A DNA stretch of 6,102 bases. Origin: Deltaproteobacteria bacterium (GTDB lineage Bacteria > Desulfobacterota > DSM-4660 > Desulfatiglandales > HGW-15). Shown piece by piece: positions 1 to 5,271 of this stretch. The stretch covers positions 1 through 6,102 of the forward strand of contig JAFDIC010000250.1 in NCBI GenBank assembly GCA_019308525.1. Direction: 5' to 3'. Position 1 is the first letter of the stretch; every line of letters begins with the position of its first letter. Position numbers and translations under genes: made by a program. A model generated the notes under the pieces. The model was not told the DNA's origin and made no database searches. It saw only the letters and a program-made list of their open reading frames with translations.

Positions 1-24
1 AAGTCTCTCTGGGTCAGCAGAACA

Positions 25-1341
25 TCAATCCGCAAGCTTCATCATGAGCTCAGGAAGCCACAGGGCAATCTGGGGGAAAATCATGATGAGGGCCATTCCG
101 ACTACCAAGACGCCGAGAAAGGGGAAAATAGACCTATAAATGTCACCGGTGGATACCCCCTCGGGGGCCACTGACTTCAGATAGAAAAGCTGGTAGCCAA
201 AGGGAGGTGTTACGTAACCCATTTGCATGTTGATGACAAATAGGATTCCAAACCATACGGGATCGAATCCCAGCTTCCTTACAATAGGAAAACATATGGG
301 GGCAAGGATGAAAATGATGGCAAAAGGGTCGACGAACATCCCCAGAATGAAAGATATCCCCATTATTGTGATGAGAATGAGCCAGCGATCCATTCCCAGC
401 CCGAGGATCAAATCGCTCATGAAAACCGCACCGCCAGCCCTTGCGTACACGGCACTGAAGCACATGGCCCCATAAAAGATCCACATGGTCAGCCCGGTTA
501 TTCTAAAGGTTTCGAACGTTGTTTCCCTGATAAGTTTCCTGGAGAAACGGCGGTGGATGGCAACAGAAATGAGGACCGCAACCACACCCAGAGAGCCGGC
601 CTCTGTTGGCGTGGCAATCCCGAAGAAGATTGACCCCAGAACAGCCAGAATAATGGCCAGGGGCAAGATCACCGTTTTGAGAGAAACGATTTTCTCTCTC
701 ATGGTAAACTTCTCCGGGTGTGCCGGGCATAGCTTGGGATCGATCCAGGCGCGAACAGCGATATAGCCCATAAAGAGGCCTGCGAACAGAATGCCCGGTC
801 CGATGCCGGCCATGAACAGCTTACCCACGGACACGTTGCCGACTATGGCAAGAAGGATACTGATGATACTGGGAGGAATTAGTATACCCAAGGTTCCAGG
901 CCCGGCGATAGAGCCCAGAGCGATGCTTTTGTTATAGCCTCTTCTAAGCATGGCTGGAAGCGCAATCAGTCCCATGGTCAGGGTGGCCGCAGCGCTTACA
1001 CCGGTCATGGCCGCAAACAGGACGCAGATGACCACAACTCCCATAGCTATGCCACCTCGCAGCCGGCCCGACCAGCGGTGTATAGTCTCAAACAGGGCTT
1101 CGGCGATACCGGCGCGCTCTAACAGAATGCCCATGGACATAAAGAGGGGAATTGCGACCAGGACGATGCTCCACATGGCGCCGAAGGTGTTATATACGAT
1201 TATCATCAAGCCGTTGGGGCCCCAGAGCAGGAGACAGACTATTACGGAAACACCGCCCAGGCTCCAGGCAAGCGGGATACCCAGAAGGAGGCACAGGATC
1301 AAACCACCAAACATCAGCAAGGTTACGATTTCAACGCTCAT
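25..1341 (-). CDS. dctM: TRAP transporter large permease subunit (DctM family)
   Basis: This is the large integral membrane subunit of a tripartite ATP-independent periplasmic (TRAP) transporter. It forms the ion-coupled transport channel in the inner membrane and works with DctQ and the periplasmic binding protein DctP. The 438-residue product has the usual DctM length and is hydrophobic throughout, with about 11-12 predicted membrane segments. Family hallmarks are visible: a GVSAAATLTMG stretch at residues 114-124, GPGTLGILIPPS at 147-158, the second-half counterpart ATPTEAGSLG at 243-252, and a C-terminal VTPPFGYQLFYLKS segment at 377-390. The ATG at 1341 is preceded by AGGAAA with a 5-base gap (1347-1352). 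The start lies 11 bases inside the end of dctQ, which implies translational coupling. It is the last gene of the operon seen here; only 24 bases follow it, so no terminator can be judged. The family call is secure; the substrate cannot be read from this subunit. Confidence 0.96.
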   Translation of the reverse strand: MSVEIVTLLMFGGLILCLLLGIPLAWSLGGVSVIVCLLLWGPNGLMIIVYNTFGAMWSIVLVAIPLFMSMGILLERAGIAEALFETIHRWSGRLRGGIAMGVVVICVLFAAMTGVSAAATLTMGLIALPAMLRRGYNKSIALGSIAGPGTLGILIPPSIISILLAIVGNVSVGKLFMAGIGPGILFAGLFMGYIAVRAWIDPKLCPAHPEKFTMREKIVSLKTVILPLAIILAVLGSIFFGIATPTEAGSLGVVAVLISVAIHRRFSRKLIRETTFETFRITGLTMWIFYGAMCFSAVYARAGGAVFMSDLILGLGMDRWLILITIMGISFILGMFVDPFAIIFILAPICFPIVRKLGFDPVWFGILFVINMQMGYVTPPFGYQLFYLKSVAPEGVSTGDIYRSIFPFLGVLVVGMALIMIFPQIALWLPELMMKLAD

Positions 1342-1837
1342 ACTGCTTTCCTGTTACAACAAAGTAGATGTTGCGCCACAGTTGGGTTAGCTCCTGAAGT
1401 ATTATTAGCAAAGCCCCGATGGGAATTACCATTTTGACCGGGTAAAGAGGGGCGCGAAAAGGTGTGTTATCGGGCTCCAATCGAACAAGAGAGTTCCATG
1501 CATAGCGGGAGCCGTACCATAACAAGACACTACAGAAGGCGAAGAAAAAGAAAAAGCTGATGATGTCCAGGATCGCCCTTTTCCTTGGGCTGAAACGATT
1601 GTAAATTATGTCCATGTTGATGTGTGACCGGCCAAGGCTGATGTAGGCCCCGCAGATGAAGTAGTAAACGGCAAAGATCCGTTGCGTTGTGCCGTGTGCC
1701 CATATGGTCGGAGCATTGAATAGGTACCTTGCTACGACCTCGTATACCAACACTGCCACACCGGGCCACAGCAGGTAGGAAAATAGCCTGCCCGACCAAT
1801 CGCTGATACTGTCGATGATTTTGAACAGCCGCCTCAT
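1331..1837 (-). CDS. dctQ: TRAP transporter small permease subunit (DctQ family)
   Basis: This is the small inner-membrane subunit of the TRAP transporter, which partners DctM and helps couple it to the binding protein. The product is 168 residues with four hydrophobic segments (about 18-38, 52-68, 88-108 and 133-150), as expected for DctQ. The family pattern YEVVARYLFNAPTIWAHG lies at residues 32-49, and a conserved HINMDIIYNRFSPR loop at 72-85. I chose the ATG at 1837 because it is preceded by AGGGGA with a 4-base gap (1842-1847) and opens with a typical MRRLFKIID N-terminus. A longer in-frame reading from 1885 would begin in the loop of a strong hairpin and adds 16 polar residues that do not look like the family. 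The gene ends inside dctM, sharing the bases ATGAGCGTTGA. It follows dctP after a 116-base gap that carries the hairpin. Confidence 0.94.
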   Translation of the reverse strand: MRRLFKIIDSISDWSGRLFSYLLWPGVAVLVYEVVARYLFNAPTIWAHGTTQRIFAVYYFICGAYISLGRSHINMDIIYNRFSPRKRAILDIISFFFFFAFCSVLLWYGSRYAWNSLVRLEPDNTPFRAPLYPVKMVIPIGALLIILQELTQLWRNIYFVVTGKQYER

Positions 1838-1868
1838 TATATCCCCTGATGTTTTCTCTTGAGAACAA

Positions 1869-1901
1869 AGTAAAGGTAGAGACATTGTCCCTACCTTTAC
1901 T
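1869..1901 (-). terminator. Strong intra-operon hairpin between dctP and dctQ (partial terminator or mRNA stabiliser)
   Basis: The arms AGTAAAGGTAGAGAC (1869-1883) and GTCCCTACCTTTACT (1887-1901) are inverted repeats of 15 bases with only a 3-base loop. The single mismatch becomes a G-U pair in the minus-strand transcript, so the RNA stem is unbroken there. In the direction of transcription the stem is followed by UUGUUCUC, a short and imperfect U-rich stretch. It lies 53 bases after the dctP stop and 31 bases before the dctQ start. A leaky terminator, or a 3' barrier to exonuclease, would raise the amount of binding protein relative to permease. The structure is seen directly; the function is inferred. 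Confidence 0.6.
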
Positions 1902-1914
1902 CAATTGAAGCCTT

Positions 1915-1934
1915 TGAATTCCACTGAATTCCAC
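1915..1934. repeat. Perfect 10-base tandem duplication
   Basis: TGAATTCCAC occurs twice back to back in the dctP-dctQ gap, just beyond the hairpin arm at 1901. It does not code. It looks like a small slippage duplication; no function is apparent. Confidence 0.6.
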
Positions 1935-1953
1935 CGGCGGGGTTTGGCATTTC

Positions 1954-2991
1954 TTATTCCAGGAGCCCCAGGTCTCTCATATAGGTCTTTAGTATCTCTG
2001 TAGCTTGTGCAAAGAGGGGATCTTTCTTAGAGTACTTATCCAAAACCGCCATTGAATATTTATACATTTTCCTTTGCTCTTCCTCGGGCAGAGAGGTAAC
2101 CGTAAAACCGGATTTCTCCACTATTTTCTTTCTCCATTGAGCATCATGAACAAAGTAGGATCCTGTGAACAAATCAGCGCCATAGGAACAGGCCTGGATA
2201 AATATCTGTTTGAGATCGTCGGGCAGCTCGTTCCAGGCATCCATATTGATATGCAGGCTCCAAGCATCGACCGGTGTTACCGGGGTCTCCAGGAAATACT
2301 TTGTGGGCTCATGAAACCCTGAGTCACACTGGCTGCTCAGGGGGCCGGCGATCACTCCGTCAATAGTGCCTTTTTCCAAGGCCCCGTATATCTCTCCCCA
2401 CGGGAAATAAGTTGCGGCCGCGCCGGCTGCGTTCAATACTTCCGCATAGAGACCTGTGGCCCTGAATTTCTTGCCCTTTAAGTCAGATACTTTCCTGACC
2501 GGGAACTTAGTAAGCATTACCGCATTGTTGGTTGGCATGGCGGCCACGTAGAAAATATTGTGCTTTGCGTAGGCCTTGCGAATGAGTTTTTCAAACCCCA
2601 ACTCGTAATACAGGACCTTGTAATGTTCCCAGCGGGGCAGGGTAAAGGGAGGAAGACCACTGGCATAGATAGCCATGGGCAGCTTGCCGATCCAATAGGG
2701 ACCGTAGGAAAAATCAATCTTCAAGGTGCCCGAGGAAACCGCATCGAATGTCTCCATGACCGGCATGATCTCTCCTCCGGCGTGGGGAGTAATAACAATC
2801 CGTCCCCCGCTTGCTGCCTTGACATGGGCAACCCATTTCTCAAGCACCTTCCAATCCCAGGTTCCCCTGTACAAGGGATATGTCATATCCCACTTGTACA
2901 CCTTCTCCTTGGCTTCAGCACTGTTGAATCCCATTGTCAATGTCACGATAACGACGGCAATTGCTAAAGAGAATGTAAAAAGTTTCTTCAT
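1954..2991 (-). CDS. dctP: TRAP transporter periplasmic substrate-binding protein (DctP family)
   Basis: This periplasmic protein captures the substrate and delivers it to DctQM. The 345-residue product starts with a Sec signal peptide: MKK, a hydrophobic core to about residue 20, then an AEA cleavage motif at 25-27. There is no lipobox cysteine. The mature part is a DctP-type solute-binding protein. It carries DLKGKKFRATG at 170-180, where Arg177 matches the conserved arginine that salt-bridges a substrate carboxylate in this family. WGEIYGALEKGTIDG at 198-212 is the other family signature, and aromatic residues cluster at DFSYGPYWIGK (93-103). The conserved arginine argues for a carboxylated ligand. 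The aromatic residues would suit a cationic amine, but that is inference. The start is fixed by an excellent Shine-Dalgarno sequence. The gene lies between the mttB-like gene and dctQ on the same strand, so its ligand is probably the methyltransferase substrate or a relative of it. Confidence 0.95.
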   Translation of the reverse strand: MKKLFTFSLAIAVVIVTLTMGFNSAEAKEKVYKWDMTYPLYRGTWDWKVLEKWVAHVKAASGGRIVITPHAGGEIMPVMETFDAVSSGTLKIDFSYGPYWIGKLPMAIYASGLPPFTLPRWEHYKVLYYELGFEKLIRKAYAKHNIFYVAAMPTNNAVMLTKFPVRKVSDLKGKKFRATGLYAEVLNAAGAAATYFPWGEIYGALEKGTIDGVIAGPLSSQCDSGFHEPTKYFLETPVTPVDAWSLHINMDAWNELPDDLKQIFIQACSYGADLFTGSYFVHDAQWRKKIVEKSGFTVTSLPEEEQRKMYKYSMAVLDKYSKKDPLFAQATEILKTYMRDLGLLE

Positions 2992-2999
2992 GCTAAGCT

Positions 3000-3010
3000 A
3001 CCTCCTTTCT
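3000..3010 (-). promoter_or_regulatory. Near-perfect Shine-Dalgarno sequence of dctP
   Basis: The minus strand reads AGAAAGGAGGT, matching the 16S anti-Shine-Dalgarno complement over all 11 bases, with an 8-base gap to the ATG at 2991. It is much stronger than the sites of dctQ and dctM and fits high output of the binding protein. Confidence 0.85.
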
Positions 3011-3029
3011 TCTTGTTGTTGGTGAACTC

Positions 3030-3049
3030 TTTCCCTTCAAAAAAGGAAA
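3030..3049 (-). other. Small AU-rich hairpin in the mttB-dctP gap
   Basis: In the minus-strand transcript, UUUCCUUU and AAGGGAAA can pair (8 pairs, one G-U) around a UUUG loop, about 20 bases before the dctP Shine-Dalgarno sequence. It has no U tract after it and is weak. The rest of the 167-base gap (2992-3158) shows no gene and no convincing promoter, so dctP is probably transcribed from the promoter upstream of mttB. Confidence 0.3.
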
Positions 3050-3158
3050 TATCGTACTACCCTATTCAAGAGGGGCAAACAGCGAAAATCTTTTCCTGAA
3101 TCTTCAAAATAGAAACCGTGGCCAAACGGGAGGCCCCTGTTCTCGCTCATAGTGTATA

Positions 3159-4601
3159 TCAAGCTTCAGCCTGAGCCACAATATCATGGAGCTTCTTTTG
3201 CACGTCTGGGTCTAGGGGTTTTGGCTGGTGGGTGTCCAGGATCTTCTTATATATCTCCCGGGCCCTGGCCCTGATGTCCATGGCGCCTTTCTCTTCCCAA
3301 AGATCTCTGGGCAATCTGTTGCCCAGTTTAGCATCCCATTGCTCGGACTTGAAATGTTTCATGGTATGATCGTGGGTCAGGTATTCCCCTCCCGGGCCGA
3401 TCTCTCTGATGACGTCTATGGCCAGGGTATCGGGGTTGACTTCAATACCCTCCAGTATGCGGTTGATAAAGCCGCATATCTCGTTGGCGATAATCGCCTG
3501 CTCTGGAACCGAGGCGGTTGTGTTTTCCAGGGAGGCCGAGGTGCATTCGATCACGACATCGCTTCCGGACAATGCCGAGAAAAGGTTTAGAATGCCTGTT
3601 TCATATCCGGCCTGGGCGTCCAGGACATTGGCCCTGGTTGTTGAACCGTGGACAGCTTGCGGAACGCCATAAAACCGAAGCATCTGGGCCAGGGCAGCGG
3701 CCATCAGAGTCTTCTCGGGGGAGGCGAACGTGAAATCACCGGATCGCATATCGGCAGTCCCGGCGTATCCCATCAACCGGACCGGGACTCCCGGGTTGAC
3801 TAACTGCGTCAATACAAGTCCGGAGAGCAGTTCCGCCACCATTAATGCCAGTGTGCCGGCAAGGGTCACCGGAGATGTTGTGCCCGTCGAGGGTATAGTA
3901 TAGATCTGAAATGGGTGACCGAAGCGACACATTTCAAGGAGGACATCGACCCGATTGGGTTCAAAACAAAAGGGGCTTATTATCCCGAGGCTGACCGTAA
4001 ACATTGGTCTTTGTCGCAAGGCTTCTTCACTACCGGCGATGGCGATCCCCATTCTGAGCAAATCCTTCGCTCCCTCGCCGCTATAGGCGGTTGCGATGAC
4101 GGGTTTTTCCGTATTGCTCAGCAAGGCTTGAGAAATATGTCTGTCAAGGGCCTTTTCGGGAACATCCTGGGGATAGATTTCGGGAAAAATGAAGTGAGTG
4201 TTCTCAAGGGCGTCGTGAACTCTGACATTGTTTTCCAGGTCTTTCTTGGTGGCAGGTCTGCGTTCGCCGGTCTCAAAATCAATAATCATGGTCGCGCCAT
4301 GGCCGCTGCTGTAATGTACCCCGCAATTCGACTTGAGATCGTACTTGGGATTTCGTCCGCACACTTTCATAAACCTGGGGGCATGATTCAGGGCATACTC
4401 AAGGAGGTCTGGATGTATATGAACCACTTGTTTTTCCAAATCCACGTCAGCCCCGCTGCGTTTGAAGATATCCAGCGCTTCTTCGTGTTTTATCTGGACC
4501 CCGGGATCTTTCAAGAGTTCGAGAACCGCTTGATGCACTACCTGGATCTCTTCTCTGCTTAGAACCTCAACGGTTCTCCCTTGCAACGGAATGAATCCCA
4601 T
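3159..4601 (-). CDS. MttB-family corrinoid-dependent methyltransferase, non-pyrrolysine type
   Basis: This is a member of the trimethylamine methyltransferase (MttB) superfamily, cytoplasmic TIM-barrel enzymes that move a methyl group from a methylated amine to a cognate corrinoid protein. The product is 480 residues, the usual length. Family landmarks include TGTTSPVTLAGTLALMVAEL at 239-258, GVPVRLMGYAGTADMRSGD at 271-289, HGSTTRANVLDAQAGYE at 318-334 and IREIGPGGEYLTHDHTMKHF at 398-417. The frame is open end to end with no internal amber codon, so it is not the pyrrolysine-containing trimethylamine enzyme. It belongs with the glycine betaine, proline betaine, carnitine and butyrobetaine-type homologues (MtgB, MtpB, MtcB, MtyB). 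I chose the ATG at 4601, preceded by AAAGGGGTGAT with a 6-base gap, over an in-frame TTG at 4622 that lies upstream of that site. It heads the operon with the TRAP genes. No corrinoid protein or second methyltransferase is in the window. The exact substrate is unknown. Confidence 0.93.
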   Translation of the reverse strand: MGFIPLQGRTVEVLSREEIQVVHQAVLELLKDPGVQIKHEEALDIFKRSGADVDLEKQVVHIHPDLLEYALNHAPRFMKVCGRNPKYDLKSNCGVHYSSGHGATMIIDFETGERRPATKKDLENNVRVHDALENTHFIFPEIYPQDVPEKALDRHISQALLSNTEKPVIATAYSGEGAKDLLRMGIAIAGSEEALRQRPMFTVSLGIISPFCFEPNRVDVLLEMCRFGHPFQIYTIPSTGTTSPVTLAGTLALMVAELLSGLVLTQLVNPGVPVRLMGYAGTADMRSGDFTFASPEKTLMAAALAQMLRFYGVPQAVHGSTTRANVLDAQAGYETGILNLFSALSGSDVVIECTSASLENTTASVPEQAIIANEICGFINRILEGIEVNPDTLAIDVIREIGPGGEYLTHDHTMKHFKSEQWDAKLGNRLPRDLWEEKGAMDIRARAREIYKKILDTHQPKPLDPDVQKKLHDIVAQAEA

Positions 4602-4607
4602 TTCCTT

Positions 4608-4618
4608 ATCACCCCTTT
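4608..4618 (-). promoter_or_regulatory. Shine-Dalgarno sequence deciding the mttB start
   Basis: The minus strand reads AAAGGGGTGAT, close to the AAAGGAGGTGAT consensus, with a 6-base gap to the ATG at 4601. A TTG at 4622 in the same frame lies upstream of this site, so the ATG is preferred and the product begins MGFIPLQ. Confidence 0.8.
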
Positions 4619-4764
4619 CCAACCAGGTCCGACGGGCCGGGAGACGGCCAATAAATCGAGGCGATGGAGCATGTTTTGAAGAACAAAGTACTGTTTTCGG
4701 CCATCCAGCGAACGCTTAACATACCAAAATAGAGCGGACAACGTTAGTTATTCTTGGAGTTATG

Positions 4765-4780
4765 TGCAATCCTTATGCCA
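4765..4780 (-). promoter_or_regulatory. Sigma-54 (-24/-12) promoter candidate for the mttB-TRAP operon
   Basis: The minus strand reads TGGCATAAGGATTGCA. Against the TGGCACG-N4-TTGCW consensus it matches 10 of 12 positions, with GG and GC exactly 12 bases apart, and it is preceded by the preferred pyrimidine (T at 4781). Predicted transcription start is near 4754, giving a leader of about 150 bases to the ATG at 4601. Sigma-54 promoters need an ATP-dependent enhancer-binding activator, whose gene is not in the window. Confidence 0.65.
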
Positions 4781-4874
4781 ATTGGACTTTAGCACAAACC
4801 AATTCAAATTTTGACTTAAATATGACCTAGATAGGGCTATCCCCATTTTTTGGGCCCGATATGTACCTCACAGG

Positions 4875-4884
4875 ATGTATACAT
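4875..4884. promoter_or_regulatory. Palindrome ATGTATACAT, candidate activator site for the mttB promoter
   Basis: This is a perfect 10-base palindrome containing TGTATACA. Its centre lies about 125 bases upstream of the predicted mttB start, within the usual range for sigma-54 enhancer sites. The same 8-base core recurs at 5079-5086 at a comparable distance from the other promoter. Binding is inferred. Confidence 0.45.
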
Positions 4885-4941
4885 AATAAACAAAAGTTCA
4901 GGCATTCCAAAGAGAATGGAAGGCTTTGTTTAATCAATAGA

Positions 4942-4956
4942 CATATTTTGAATATG
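4942..4956. promoter_or_regulatory. Inverted repeat CATATT-TTG-AATATG
   Basis: Six-base perfect arms flank a 3-base spacer, midway between the two promoter candidates. The right arm is followed by ATGTACAA, and the same AATATG precedes the TGTATACA copy at 5079. It may be part of a composite operator, but it could also be chance in AT-rich DNA. Confidence 0.3.
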
Positions 4957-4965
4957 ATGTACAAG
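4951..4965. repeat. Copy of a direct repeat AATATG-N-TGTA..CAA
   Basis: AATATGATGTACAAG here resembles AATATGTTGTATACAA at 5072-5087, differing by one substitution and a two-base insertion (TA) in the palindrome core. It contains the 6-base palindrome TGTACA at 4959-4964. It may be a degenerate third activator site. Confidence 0.3.
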
Positions 4966-5077
4966 CAAACCGCCCGAAGTAATAGAAAGAGGCCGCATGC
5001 TTTGTGAGCGAGAGGAACATAGGGAATTGCTAAAACTTCTCTTCAGGTAAGTAAGATAGATTCGAATTGGGAATATG

Positions 5078-5087
5078 TTGTATACAA
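5078..5087. promoter_or_regulatory. Palindrome TTGTATACAA, candidate activator site for the acyl-CoA dehydrogenase promoter
   Basis: This perfect 10-base palindrome shares the TGTATACA core with the one at 4875-4884. Its centre is about 113 bases upstream of the start predicted for the plus-strand sigma-54 promoter. The matched spacing on both sides is the main support; binding is inferred. Confidence 0.45.
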
Positions 5088-5168
5088 ATGAAACAAAAAG
5101 GCCCTTGTCTATTCCCTCCTTCCAGGAATCAACAGCCAGGAGCCTTAATGGAAGTAAGACATTGGTTG

Positions 5169-5184
5169 TGGCCTGATTGTTGCT
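5169..5184 (+). promoter_or_regulatory. Sigma-54 (-24/-12) promoter candidate for the acyl-CoA dehydrogenase gene
   Basis: The plus strand reads TGGCCTGATTGTTGCT. It matches the TGGCACG-N4-TTGCW consensus at 10 of 12 positions with GG and GC exactly 12 bases apart. Predicted start is near 5195, leaving a 77-base leader. A sigma-70-like alternative overlaps it: TTGGTT at 5162-5167, a 16-base spacer, then TATACT at 5184-5189. The two readings cannot be separated by eye, but a second sigma-54 match on the other side of the region favours sigma-54. Confidence 0.55.
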
Positions 5185-5260
5185 ATACTATATTGGAGTA
5201 AGGATTTTGAGTTGGCAAGTATCTCAGCTTGGAGGATCAGGTTTTTCAGGACAGAAGAAA

Positions 5261-5265
5261 AGGAG
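5261..5265 (+). promoter_or_regulatory. Ribosome binding site of the acyl-CoA dehydrogenase gene
   Basis: AGGAG within AAAAGGAGAA lies 6 bases before the ATG at 5272 and fixes that start. Confidence 0.8.
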
Positions 5266-5271
5266 AACCCC

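Larger units (their letters stand above)
4602..5271. other. Divergent regulatory region between mttB-like gene and acyl-CoA dehydrogenase gene
   Basis: This 670-base stretch holds no convincing gene on either strand and is visibly AT-richer than its neighbours. It contains two outward-facing sigma-54 promoter candidates, one near each end. Between them are two TGTATACA palindromes, a TGTACA element and a CATATT/AATATG inverted repeat, each listed separately. The predicted leaders are about 150 bases for mttB and about 77 bases for the acyl-CoA dehydrogenase. The mttB leader also has a small GC hairpin (GGCCG and CGGCC at 4635-4649, 5-base loop). No riboswitch was recognised. Confidence 0.75.

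Noticed and set aside
143..484. A 113-codon minus-strand frame inside dctM, and similar frames inside the other genes
   Set aside because: These are alternative-frame shadows of well-supported genes without family resemblance.
1838..1885. An N-terminal extension of dctQ starting at 1885
   Set aside because: The start would sit in the loop of the strong hairpin and the added residues (MSLPLLCSQEKT and so on) do not look like a DctQ N-terminus. The ATG at 1837 has its own ribosome site.
3051..3078. A sigma-70-like promoter for dctP (TTGCCC, 16-base spacer, TACGAT on the minus strand)
   Set aside because: Only four of six bases match in each box, which is expected by chance in a gap of this size.
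3915..4562. A 215-codon open frame on the plus strand opposite mttB
   Set aside because: It lies wholly antisense to a clear MttB-family gene, resembles no known family, and has no ribosome binding site I can support. It is a frame shadow.
4559..4741. A 60-codon minus-strand frame overlapping the start of mttB, a possible leader peptide
   Set aside because: It begins with TTG without a good ribosome site, would start just after the predicted transcription start, and shows no leader-like residue run. Coding is unsupported.
4831..4854. ATAGGGCTAT and CCCATTTTTTGGG as a terminator-like element
   Set aside because: The stems are four bases, no gene ends nearby on either strand, and the T run lies in the loop, not after the stem.
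5098..5146. A possible large stem AAGGC (5098-5102) with GCCTT (5142-5146), with an inner ATTCC/GGAAT pair
   Set aside because: The stems are only five bases with long unpaired stretches, and the structure would lie upstream of the predicted transcription start, so it would not be in the mRNA.
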